Source of the DNA: Copromyces sp. CBS 386.78
Lineage: Eukaryota; Ascomycota; Sordariomycetes; Sordariales; Sordariaceae
DNA: 64,000 nt
Assembly (NCBI GenBank): GCA_030685235.1
Contig: MU839097.1
Span: 494,018-558,017 of the forward strand
Reading direction: 5' to 3'
A model generated the notes under the pieces. That model did not search any database. It saw nothing but the letters and a program-made list of their open reading frames with translations, and had not been told where the DNA came from. The position numbers were made by a program, and so were the translations under genes. Below are positions 1-10,693 of this stretch, piece after piece. How positions within the stretch are numbered: position 1 is the stretch's first letter; each line of letters begins with the position of its first letter.

Positions 1-1353
1 CTAATAATTTTACAACGTTCGAAATCCTTATTTATATTACTACTAAAGTAAACGTATTTAACGATCTTTATTATTCGGATAATAACTTTAAATCTTTTAC
101 TAGTGTAAATATTAATTTATAAATAGTAACGCTTACTTAGTAATTTCTTATACTTAGCGTTATTACCGTCTTAAATCTCTTACTCTATCTCTAGGGTAAG
201 GTTCGTTAAACCGTTGGGTATATTGTAGTCGTAGTCGTAGTCGTATTTAATTCCTATCCCTACCCTTCTATTAACGACGCCTTTATTATTTCTATATTCT
301 TTAGGCTCTAGGGCGCCCCCCTCTACTTCTTTAGCCCGGGCTTCCTCCTCCGCTTTAACCTCTTCTAAAATTTTATAGAGTTCTACATACGAAGTACAAA
401 ATACCCGTAGGTAATATTTTTCGTACAACTAATTGAAATTAACAGCTATTATATCCCTAATATTTGCGGGGTTAATTAGCTCGTTCGAAAAATATGTTTT
501 ATATACTATAACGCGGTAATAGGGGTCGGATCTTCGCTAGCCGGCCACGGTGCGGCAGATAGTAGGCTTAGTCCGTTTAGGAGTTTCGGTAACGGTATTC
601 GTAATTGGGGCGGGATCTAAGGTATTAGGGGTATTATATTTAACGGTAGCGGGAGCGGAGTTTGCAATTAGTATATTTGCGATTAATATATTAGAGCCGA
701 CTACCTCGGTTATACTCTATACGGTTTTGTAATAACGTATATAGATATACTTTTAAACCTTAGGCGCGTGCTATAAGGAGGGTAAAAGGTCTACGGGAAG
801 GTAGCGGTTAGTATAGTAGTTAGTAAAGGTAATAGTGCTGTCTAGCTATAATATTATAGGGTTATAAAACTTGAGCTATAGTATACCTAAAATAACGGGA
901 TAGTCGTCGGCTAGGTTGTAGGCTAGTATAGCAATCGTTTCTATATAGTAACCGATTTATAGTTAAACTTCGTAGTAATAAGTAATAAAGTCTTTAAATA
1001 TACCGTCTACTAAATATAAGGCCTTTAATTTAGGGAGTTTTAATAGTAGGATATTATAGTAAATAATAAAACTATAATTAATAAAAGCGAGAGCGGAATA
1101 TCCGCTATTAATTAAAGCGGTATATTTATTTCGTTAATTATACGGTTTATAAATGATTTAAGTAGAAAAGAGGATATAATTATTATTATAGTTATCTAAA
1201 TTTGAATTTTTAAATTAAATTACTTTTAAATTTGCTAGATTATCTACCTTTTCTTCTATTATTACTATAGATAATAATTTCTCTAAACGATTTAGTAGAG
1301 AAGCGGCGCATTTCCCGCACTATATTCCGTAGGTTAGGTAAGAGTTAGAATAG
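1..1353 (-). mobile_element. Left fragment of an older minus-strand Ty3/gypsy element (RIP-mutated), host of the nested insertion
   Basis: This stretch is an inverted copy of roughly 3,355-4,700 of the neighbouring plus-strand element. The clearest match is the peptide with core ELYKILEEV.AEEEAR, read on the minus strand here (about 180-428) and on the plus strand near 4,285-4,520. The protease region is also shared: on the minus strand near 1,050-1,130 it reads ALINSG, so the catalytic Asp of the DSG motif is already Asn. Homology stops at 1,353, where the LTR of the inserted element begins, and resumes at 8,665. The rest of its pol gene and its 3' LTR should lie left of the window. A short GTAGTCGTAGTCGTA repeat near 225-245 gives an Asp-Tyr run absent from the other copy. 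Confidence 0.85.
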
Positions 1354-1585
1354 TATCACAGGATTACTTATAATGGCACATAGCACTAGGGCACTATATG
1401 GTCGAGTCTATTAGCCATTGGCTAATAAGACCGCATACACGCACGCACTAGTAGGCCTCGGTTTAGATCTAGGTACGGTATAGCCTGCCCTATATCTAAA
1501 CCGCACTCCTCCCTCCTCTCCTTCTTTCCTTCCTCGTATAATTATATTTATCCAACTTTACCCCTAACGGTATTACCCCGTAATA
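1354..1585 (+). repeat. 5' LTR of the nested gypsy element
   Basis: 232 bp, the same length as the copy at 8,433-8,664 and alignable along its whole length. It starts TATCAC and ends GTAATA. The 3' copy ends GTGATA, so after allowing for RIP the termini fit a TGTCAC...GTGACA inverted pair, which is the usual TG...CA form of LTR ends. It contains the pyrimidine-rich block CTCCTCCCTCCTCTCC shared by all three LTRs in the window. Confidence 0.85.
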
Positions 1586-1849
1586 ATTAATTATACCTAC
1601 TATTACGCTATATACGTATACTTTAAAATAAATTATCGCCGCTATCGTAAATATTTCCGACGAGCCTGCAATTTCGTCGCACCGCGATTAAAATCCGTCG
1701 TACTACAATACACCTCTCTCTCGTCGCATCGCAACAAACCTCTTTTTCGTCGCTATAAAATAACTAACGAATACTATTTACACTACAAAATAGTAAGCAC
1801 TTACGCTACAAAGTAGCAAATACTAATTACAACTACTTAAATAGCGGCC

Positions 1850-3420
1850 CCCATTACTAATTTCGACGTCGCTATCTCTATAATTAATACTATCGTCGGC
1901 TCTAAGTACGAACAATTCTTTAAAAATATTATAGAAACCCTTAATAGTACCGCTCTCTAATACCCAAATAACCCAATCGTAGAAGAAATCTTTAATACCG
2001 CTTTTAAACTCGCTTAATATACTACTTTCCCCTACGTTATTACTACTTTCGCTTAATTAATTTATATAAATTTAATTCAAATTAATACGTTCGCTAGCGC
2101 CGTTTAAAATTCCTTCGAAGCTGCCTACTAATAAATCGCTAATTAAGAAAGTATTATTATTAACCTTTAATAAAAATTCGCCAACTTTTAATAAAAGGCC
2201 TAATAACTTTATAATAATTTTATTATAGCTAATAAGATTAATATTAAATTTAAAAAGACTATTAAAACCTAAATTAAAGCCTTTAAAAAAACCGTTCGTA
2301 ATAAAATTACTCCGCCCGCTTCTATCTCCGCCTCTAATTTTAATAACGAAATTACTATAACCACCCCAAAAACCCGTACGAATAAAAACCCCGCCGTTTA
2401 TACTAATAAAGATACTTCTACTATTAAACGTACCGAAGCCTTCTAAAATTAGTATAATAAAATCCAATTATATTAGTTCTAAAATACTTAATAATTTAAT
2501 TAAAATAAACGTTATAAGTTTACGCAAATCCTTTCGTACTTTAGAAACAATATATTTAAAATTCTATCGCCCTATATAATACTTATTATTAAAGAAAAAA
2601 ACCCAACTAAATAGAAGTAAGAGAGTGTAGAAGCCCTCTTTATTTACTTTAGTATAAAGTATAATCGTATAGACCTTACCCTCGAAGTACGCCGCAATTT
2701 CGAATCTTTAAAAATATTTAAGGGTACTAAATAGTTCGATTTTAAAGATAAATTTATTATTATCGTTAATAAATACAATTTCGACGATACTATAAAAACC
2801 TATTACTTAAAAATAAAGGTTACGAACGAAATCTATAATACTATTGCTCACTAATAAAATACTCTAACCTACAACGATTTTAATAGCTAACTCACCTTCT
2901 ATTAGAAATTCGCTACTAACTTAAAAGAACGTAATTAGCGTAATAAAATTAATATCTATTATAAAATTAATACTAAAGGAATTAATAATAATACCGCCGC
3001 TCCCGAACGTACCGTCAATTAAAGTAGCACTACTATAAATTTTAACGCTATAAAGGCTATTAACGTTTAATTATTTCGTATAATCGATAAAGTAATTATT
3101 AATTATTATATATAAAATAATCTTTATAAGCGCTATACTAACCCTAATTATTACGCTTATAAATACCGTAATAATATTAATACCGGCATCCCTAAGGAAT
3201 AAAGGGAGTGTAATTGTTGTAACCGTCGTACTAAAGGAAGTAATAACAATTGTAGCAAACCCGCTATAAGCTAGACCGGCTACGGTAATAACGGTAATAA
3301 TAGTATTCGCGTTAACGCCGTTGCTATTAATAAGCCCGCTACTCCCGCTATAACCCTCGTTCCAACTCTTGCCCAACCTATAGAATATAGTGCGGGAAAT
3401 ACGCTACCTCTCTATTAAAT
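1850..3420 (+). pseudogene. gag relic of the nested gypsy element
   Basis: This internal region between the 5' LTR and the protease is repeated in inverted form at about 8,670-10,300. Near 3,205-3,250 the plus strand reads a Cys-rich stretch, C-N-C-C followed by a Cys ten residues later. That matches the spacing of a CCHC zinc knuckle, although the His position is Lys. The equivalent place in the other copy has Cys-to-Tyr changes. Stops are frequent in all frames and no start could be placed. The gag call rests on position (after the LTR, before the protease) and on the degenerate knuckle, so the limits are approximate. Confidence 0.6.
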
Positions 3421-3559
3421 CGCTTAAAAAGGCCGTTGTCTATAGTAATAATAAAGGAGGAAGTAAATAATCTAATAGATTTAAAAGTAATTTAATTTAA
3501 GAATTCAAATTTAAATAGCTATAATAATAATTCTATCTTCCTCTCTATTCAAATTATCT

Positions 3560-6500
3560 ATAGACCGTACAACTAATAAAGCAAATATACCGTTCTAATT
3601 AATAGCGGATATTCCGCTTTCGCTTTTATCGATTGTAATTTTACCGCCCGCTATATTATCTTACTATTAAAATTCCCTAAATTAAAGGCTTTATACCTAG
3701 TAGATAATATATTTAAGGACCTTATTACCTATTACTATAAGGTTTAATTATAGATCGGTTACTATATAAAAATAATTGCTATACTAGTTTATAACCTAAC
3801 CGACGACTATTCTGTTATTTTAGGTATATTGTAATTCAAATTTCATAACCTTATAATATTATAATTAAATAATACCGTTACCTTTACTAGCTAATACGCA
3901 AATTACTACCTTTTTACTAACTTTTCGCCCTCTTTATAGTACGCGCCTAAAGTCTAGAAATATACTTACATACGTTATTACAAAATTGTACAAGGTATAA
4001 CCGAAGTAATCGACTCTAATATATTAGTTGCGAATATACTAATTGCGGACCCTACTCCCGCTACTATTAAAAATAATAACCTTAATACCCTAAATCCCGC
4101 TCTAATTGCGGATATTATTACTGAAACTCCTAAACGGATTAAGCCCGCTATTTACTGTACTGTAGTTAGCTAACGAAAATCCGACCCTTACTACTGTATT
4201 ATAGTATATAAAATATATTTTTTAAATAAACCGGTTAATCTTATAAATATTAGAGATATAACGGCCGCTAATTTTAATTAATTATACGAAAAGTATAACC
4301 TACGAATATTCTATATTTCGTACCCGGAATTATATAAAATTTTAGAAGAAGTTAGGGCGGAGGAGGAAGCCCGGGTTAAAGAGGTAAAAGGGGGCGCCCT
4401 AGAACCTAAGGAATATAGAAATAATAAAAGTATTGTTAATGGAAGGGTAAGGATAGGAATTAAATACGATAATATACCTAACGGATTGGCGAACCTTACC
4501 CTAAAAATGGAATAGGAGATTTAGGATAGTAATAGCGCTAAATATAAAAAATTATTAAGTAAACGTTATTACCTATAAATTAACGCCTACGTTAGTAAAG
4601 GTTTTAAAATAGTTATTCGGATAATAAAAATCGCCAAATATATTTACTTTAATAGTAATATAAACGAAGACTTCGAATAATACGAAGCTATTAAATTCGC
4701 CGCTAGTATTATAAAGGAAAATATAGCCAAATTTCACGAAAAAGCCAATAAACCGCCTAAGACCGACGTCCAAATTAAAGAAAAGCTTCCTAAATAATAT
4801 TAAAACTACTTCAACGTTTTTAAACCTCGTAATACTATAATTTTACCTCCCTACTACTCTTATAATTTTAAAATCGAATTCCGCTTAAGAAAATAGGCGC
4901 CTTATATAAAATTAAAGGTATTTAACCCCAACAAATTAAATATAATTAAGAAATAAATTAACGAAAACTTCTGCAATAGGTTTATTTACCCCTTATAATT
5001 AAAAGCCGCTTCCTAAATCCTACTAATATAGAAATTAAACGAAAGTATTAAAATTTATATAAATTATAAAAGGATTAATAATATTACTTTCAAAAGCTAT
5101 TACCTACTTTCTTTAATTAAAGAAACCTTTAACGCTATTTATAAAGCGAAAATTTTTACTAAATTAGATATTATCGCCGCTTTTAACTATATTCGCGTTA
5201 CAAAAGGATATAAATAGCTAACGGCGTTTATTACCCACTTTAACCTATTTAAATCACTTATCTACCTATTCGGCCTATAAAGAACATTTAATACATTCTA
5301 GAATTACATTAATAATATTTTATATAATATTCTAAATATTTATATAACCGCTTACTTAAATAATATCCTTATCTTTTTAGATAATAAAGAAAAGTATTAA
5401 AAGTACGTAAACGATATTCTCACCCGCCTAGAGAAAATTGGCCTATAAATTAATATTAACAAATACGAATTTTATACTAAGAAAATTAAATATTTTAAAT
5501 TAATTATTACGCCTAGTATCATCGAAATGGACCTATAAAAGGTTAAAGTTTTTACAAACTAAAAGCCCCTAACGTTAAAACAATTCTTATAAAATTTCTT
5601 AAAATTTACTAACTTTTATTATCGTTTTATTAAATTTTTTTTAATAATAGTAACACTATTATACGACCCTACGAAAAAAGATACAAAATAAATATAAACC
5701 GTAATATAATAATCCGCTTTTAAAGTTTTAAAAATTGTATTTACTAGCGGACCAACCTTATATATCTATAATTAATTTAAAAAAACAATCGTTAAAACTA
5801 ACGCTTTAAATTAGGCCTCTAGTAGCACCCTTTCCTAATATAGGAATAACGGCGTACTCTACCCGGTCGCGTACTTCTTAATATAATATTCGGCAGTAGA
5901 ATACAATTATAATATTTATAATAAAGAACTCTTTGCTATCGTTAAGGCCTTAAAGGAATAATGCTTAAAATTAGAGGGCGCCCAATAACCTTTTAATATT
6001 ATTATAGATTATAAGAATTTAAAAACTTTTACGACGAATAAATAGCTTATACCCTGCTATATATAATAGTTATAATTCTTTTCACGTTTCAACTTTTTAA
6101 TCCGCTATATACCGGAATTACGAAATCTCCGCCCTAATACGCTAAGTAAGAAACTAAAAAATATACTTTTAAATATAAACGATTATCGCCTAAAAGTAAG
6201 GAACTATAAACTCATCGACCCTACCCGCTTTAAGGAAGGATACTTCTCTCTATCGGCTATAATAACTAACGACGACTTTGATTTTAATAAAGAAATATTC
6301 TTACTATCCTTAAATACTTTAGAAGAACCGGACAAATTAATTAATAATATTATTAACGAAAATTATAACCGGTTAACTTTAATATAAGAAGTAGTTAATT
6401 GCTTAAAGGACTTAAGTCGTACCGAATAGCGCCCCTACATTAAGAAGAAGCTTAAAGTTACTTTTATTAAATATTCTACGGCGGGAGGAAAAATTTACTA

Positions 6501-7850
6501 TAGAAGGAGGGTATTTATTAACTTTAATAATACCGTTACTTATCTATTATTTATTTACTACGCCTATTTATTACTAACGGCCGGCTATCCGGGTAAAAAT
6601 AAAATATAGGTATAAATAAACGAATACTAGTATTAGTTAAGTATAGTAAAAGCCGTTCGAACTTACTATAAGGATTGCTTAGTATATTCGAAAATGAAAA
6701 TATTATAATAAATTAAAATAAATTATTTTAAGCCTATACTTATAACTTATATACTATAAACGGATATTTTAGTTAACTACGTCTCTCTATTATTAGAAAA
6801 TTTATATTTAAATTAAAAATTCAAATATATTACTATTGTTGTAAACTATTTAATAAAAATACGTTACTATATTCCAATTATTATTATAAAAGCGGAAGAA
6901 CTAGTAGACCGCTTTATTAACCGTATTTATACCCTTTATAACCTACCTAATACCGTTATTTCCAACCGCAGTTCGCAATTTATCTCTCTTTTCTAATCTA
7001 CTATTTATAAGCGCCTAACTATTAAAAAACTATTAAACTCTGTTTTCCACCCCTAAACTAACGCTTAAATAGAACGTATTAATATAAAAATAGAATAATA
7101 TCTACGTATTTTTATTAATTAAGTATAAACGGACTAAGTACGATAGTTACTATTAACGGAATTCGTAAATAATAATATAATATCCGAAACTACAAATATA
7201 ATTCCGTTCTTTATTAATTACGGTTTCTACCCCCGTATAAGTATCGAACCCGTAACGGTCGTATTATTAGAAGGTTTTTCGCCGGTACAATAAAAGGAAT
7301 ACTTAAAGGCTAGCGAATTATTTATTTGTTTCGAAGCTATTTAAAACTATATACGTACTTCTATAAAGAAAGTATAAGACTAATACGAGGCTAACGCTAA
7401 CGAAAATCGGTCTAATATACTAAAATACCGTACAAATAATCTCGTCCTATTTAATACAACTAATTTCAATAACGGCAAATTATACAATAAGCTATACCTA
7501 TAATAGGAAGGCCCTTTCAAAGTAGATTAAATATAATCCTATACTGTTAAACTTATTTTACCCGCTAATATAAAATATTCACTAATATTCCACATTTCTA
7601 TAGTAAAGCTTTACTATAAAGGCTTCCCCGGCTAAGTAAAACTATAAGGTAATATACGAATTAATAAAGGCAAGATTATAATTTATATTAACGATTATAA
7701 AGAGGTAGTAAAGTAAGAATTTAATAACTTATTAAATTATTTCCAACGAAAAAATAACCGTTATTAATTTTATATTATAAAATAGAAATATTACAACCCT
7801 ACCGACGAACCCTTCGATAATATAAAAGGAATAAGAAATTCCGTTATTAT
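3560..7850 (+). pseudogene. pol relic: protease, reverse transcriptase, RNase H, integrase, chromodomain
   Basis: The plus-strand translation with stops skipped shows the Ty3/gypsy pol order. The aspartic protease lies near 3,600 (ALINSG, Asp to Asn). Reverse transcriptase covers about 4,860-5,720, with KIFTKLDIIAAFN and the active-site motif now YLNNILIF instead of YLDD. RNase H covers about 5,860-6,180 (YNKELFAIVKAL; DYKNLKTF). The integrase core is at about 6,780-7,130 (ISNRSSQF, originally of the SDRGSQF kind). A terminal chromodomain follows at about 7,690-7,840 (a YRR...RYQFY-I-K motif and NPTDEPFDN). Catalytic Asp-to-Asn changes are exactly what G-to-A RIP produces. The chromodomain places the element among chromoviruses. 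Confidence 0.85.
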
Positions 7851-8432
7851 ATTTTACTATAATTACCCAAATACCCTTATCCCGCTAATAATTCAAAATT
7901 AACTAAAGATTAAGGCTATATTTCAAGAACGGACTCTAAAGTAAAGGGCCCTAATACCCCAAATATACTATATAGCGTTGCCCGTACCCCAAATATACTA
8001 TACGGCGTCCCTAACCCCGCCCCCAAAACGCTCTAAACGTATTACCGACTTAAAAGAGTAAATCAATACCGCTATAATAGATATTATAATAAATTGTAAA
8101 GTATAGGAAGCTATAGTCGAATTAGTAAACCGGGAGTTTAAACCCTTATCCGAAGAGGACTTAAAGAAAATAAACAAATTCTTCTATAAAATATTTAGGA
8201 GGTTAATGGAAATTTAATAAGGAAAATAGCCTTCGATAAGGAATGTAAAAGTACGGCTAGAAGTTAGGACTTACTAGTAGGGAAATAATGACGTTATTTA
8301 AGTACGGTTTATAGGCGTTGAATTACGGATCGAAGAATTAGAAAATGGAGATTAAAACAAAATCTATTATTTTATATATATATATTAAATAGATCGTTTA
8401 AAACTCTATAAGCTTCTTTTGTAGGGAAGTAG

Positions 8433-8664
8433 TATTATAGGATTACTTGTAATAGCATATAGCATTGGGGCACTATATAGTCGAATCTATTAGCCATTAG
8501 CCAATAGGACCGTATATACGCACGTACTAGTAGGCCTCGGTCTAGATCTAGGTACGGTATAGCCTACCTTATATTTAGACCGCACTCCTCCCTCCTCTCC
8601 TTCTTTCCTTCCTCGTACAACTACGTTTATCCAACCTCACCCCTAACGGTATTACCCCGTGATA
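8433..8664 (+). repeat. 3' LTR of the nested gypsy element
   Basis: 232 bp, the same length as and collinear with the LTR at 1,354-1,585, starting TATTAT and ending GTGATA. A purine-rich tract (GTAGGGAAGTAG) lies immediately upstream and may be the remnant polypurine tract. Immediately downstream come the target duplication AATAA and the resumed sequence of the older minus-strand element. Confidence 0.85.
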
Positions 8665-10688
8665 AATAAGGGGTATAGCGGGAGCGGCGGGCTTACCAGT
8701 AGCGACGGCGTTAATACGAACGCCATTATTACCGTTATTACTATAACCGGTTTAACCTATAGCGGGTCTACTACAATTATTATTACCGCTTTTACTACGA
8801 CGGTTATAACAATTATACTCCTTCTACTCTTTAAGGATGCCAGTATTAATATTATTACAGTATTTATAAGCATAATAACTAGGGTTAGTACAGCGTTTAT
8901 AAAGACTATTCTACATACGGTAATTAATAACCGCTTTATCGATTATACGAAATAATTGGACGTTAACGGCTTTTATAGCATTAAAATCTATAGTTATACT
9001 ACTTTAATTAACGGTACGCTCGGGGGTAGCAATATTACTAGTACTAGTAGTACTATTTTTAAAGTAAATATTAGTCTTATTATACTAATTACGCTCCTCT
9101 AAATTAGTAGCGAACTTCTAATAGAAAGTAAACTAACCGTTAAAGTCGTTATAGGCTAGAGTATCTTACTAATAAGCAATAATATTACGGATTTTATTCG
9201 TAACCTTTATTTTTAAATAATAAGTCTTTATAGTATTATCGAAATTATATTTATTAATAATAATAATAAATTTATTTTCGAAATCGAATTATTTCGTATC
9301 CTTAATCATCTTTAATAATTTGAAATCGTAATATACTTCGAAGGTAAGGTCTATACAGTTATATTTAGTATTAAAATAAATAAGGAGGGCTTCTACACTC
9401 TTTTACTTCTATTTAGTCGGGTCCTCCTCTTTAATAATAAGTATTATATATAATAATAAAGTTTTAAAAGTATTACTTCCAAAATACGAAAAGATTTGCG
9501 CAAATTTATAACGCTTATTTTAATCGAACTACTAAATATTTTAGAATTAATATAATTAAATTTTATTACGCTAATCCTAGAAAACCTCGGTACGTTTAAC
9601 GGCAGAGGTATCCTTACCGGTATAAATAGCGGAATCCTTACTCGTATGGGTTTTCAGGGTAGCTATAGTAGTTTTATCGTTAAAATTAAGGGCGGGGATA
9701 AAGGCGGGCGGAGTAACTTTATTGCGAACGGCTTTCTTAAAGGCTTTAATTTAGGTTTCGGTAATCTTTTTAAATCTAATATTAATTTTATTAATTATAA
9801 TAAAATTATTATAGAGTTATTAGGCCTCCTATTAAAGGTTGGCGAACTCTTATTAAAGGTTGGCGAAAGTATTTTCTTAATTAGCGATCTGCTAATAAGC
9901 GGCTTCGAAGGAATCCTAGGCGGCACTAGCGAACGTATTGGCTTAAATTAAATTTATATAGATTAATTAGGCGAGAGCAATAATAATATAGGGAAAAATA
10001 ATATATTAGGCGAGTTTAGAAACGGTATTAAAGATTTCTTCCGCGACTAAGTTACTTAAATATTAGAGAGCGGTACTATTGAGGGTTTTTGTAACGTTTT
10101 TAAAGAGTTGTTCGTACTTAGAGCCGACAATAGTATTGATTATAGAAATAGCAACGTCGAAATTAGTAATGGGGGCCGCTATTTAAGTAGTTGTAATCGT
10201 TCTAATTAGTACCTGCTACTTTATAACGTAAATGGTATCCGTTAGCTACTTTGTAACGACGAAAAAGAGGTGTGATTGCGATGTGATAAAAGAGAGGTAT
10301 GGTTGCCGTGCGACGGATTTTGATCTTGGTCACGGTATAACGAAATCGCGAGCTCGTTGGAGATACTTACGACGGCGGCGGCGATAAACTTATTTTAAAG
10401 TGTACGTGTGTAGCGTAATAGTAAGGTACAATTAACTACAATTAACTATTACGGGGGTGATACTATTGGGGGTATGGTTGGATATACGTAGTTGTACGAG
10501 GAAGGAAAGAAGGAGGAAGGAGGAGTACGGTCTAGATATAGGGCAGGCTGTGCCGTACCCTAGATCCAGGACCGAGGCCCACTGGTGCATGCGTGCGATC
10601 CTATTAGCTAATGGCTAATGGGGATAACTAGCTATGCCTAGTCGTGCACGCAGTACCCAGTAGTGCCATCACAGGTAATCCTATAATA
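8665..10688 (-). mobile_element. Right fragment of the older minus-strand gypsy element: gag part plus 5' LTR
   Basis: This is an inverted copy of the 5' portion of the nested element: 8,669-9,950 corresponds to about 2,070-3,376, and 10,447-10,688 is its LTR. Together with 1-1,353 it rebuilds one continuous minus-strand element interrupted by the 1,354-8,664 insertion. The zinc-knuckle remnant on the minus strand near 8,800 has Tyr at two Cys positions. Damage is heavy from 8.7 to about 10.2 kb but much lighter from about 10.25 to 10.69 kb, where CpA and TpG are still common. Confidence 0.85.
10447..10688 (-). repeat. 5' LTR of the older gypsy element, weakly RIP-mutated
   Basis: About 242 bp in inverted orientation to the other two LTRs, with the same block order and the same GA-rich stretch (GGAAGGAAAGAAGGAGG on the plus strand). 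It keeps many CpA and TpG dinucleotides, such as GTGCATGCGTGCG and GCCATCACAGG, that are TpA in the other LTRs. It is therefore the copy closest to the unmutated LTR. Read on the minus strand it starts TATTATAGGATTACCTGTGA and runs into gag. Confidence 0.8.
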
Positions 10689-10693
10689 GTATA

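Larger units (their letters stand above)
1354..8664 (+). mobile_element. Full-length RIP-inactivated Ty3/gypsy chromodomain retrotransposon (chromovirus), nested
   Basis: A 7.3-kb element with direct 232-bp LTRs at 1,354-1,585 and 8,433-8,664. It is flanked by 5-bp duplications AATAG (1,349-1,353) and AATAA (8,665-8,669), identical except for one RIP-type change. Order on the plus strand is LTR, gag, protease, reverse transcriptase, RNase H, integrase, chromodomain, LTR, which is the Ty3/gypsy order. All frames are broken by stops from C-to-T and G-to-A changes: CpA and TpG are almost absent, TpA dominates and CpG survives. This is the signature of repeat-induced point mutation, known from Neurospora and relatives. 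No part can encode a working protein. Confidence 0.9.

Noticed and set aside
225..245. GTAGTC repeat giving a Tyr-Asp run, considered as a separate minisatellite
   Set aside because: It lies inside the coding relic of the older gypsy element and is only a few units long.
550..732. Plus-strand hydrophobic open frame of 60 codons in the transposon block
   Set aside because: It is antisense to the older element's pol region; hydrophobic Ile/Val-rich peptides arise there from RIP-generated AT-rich codons.
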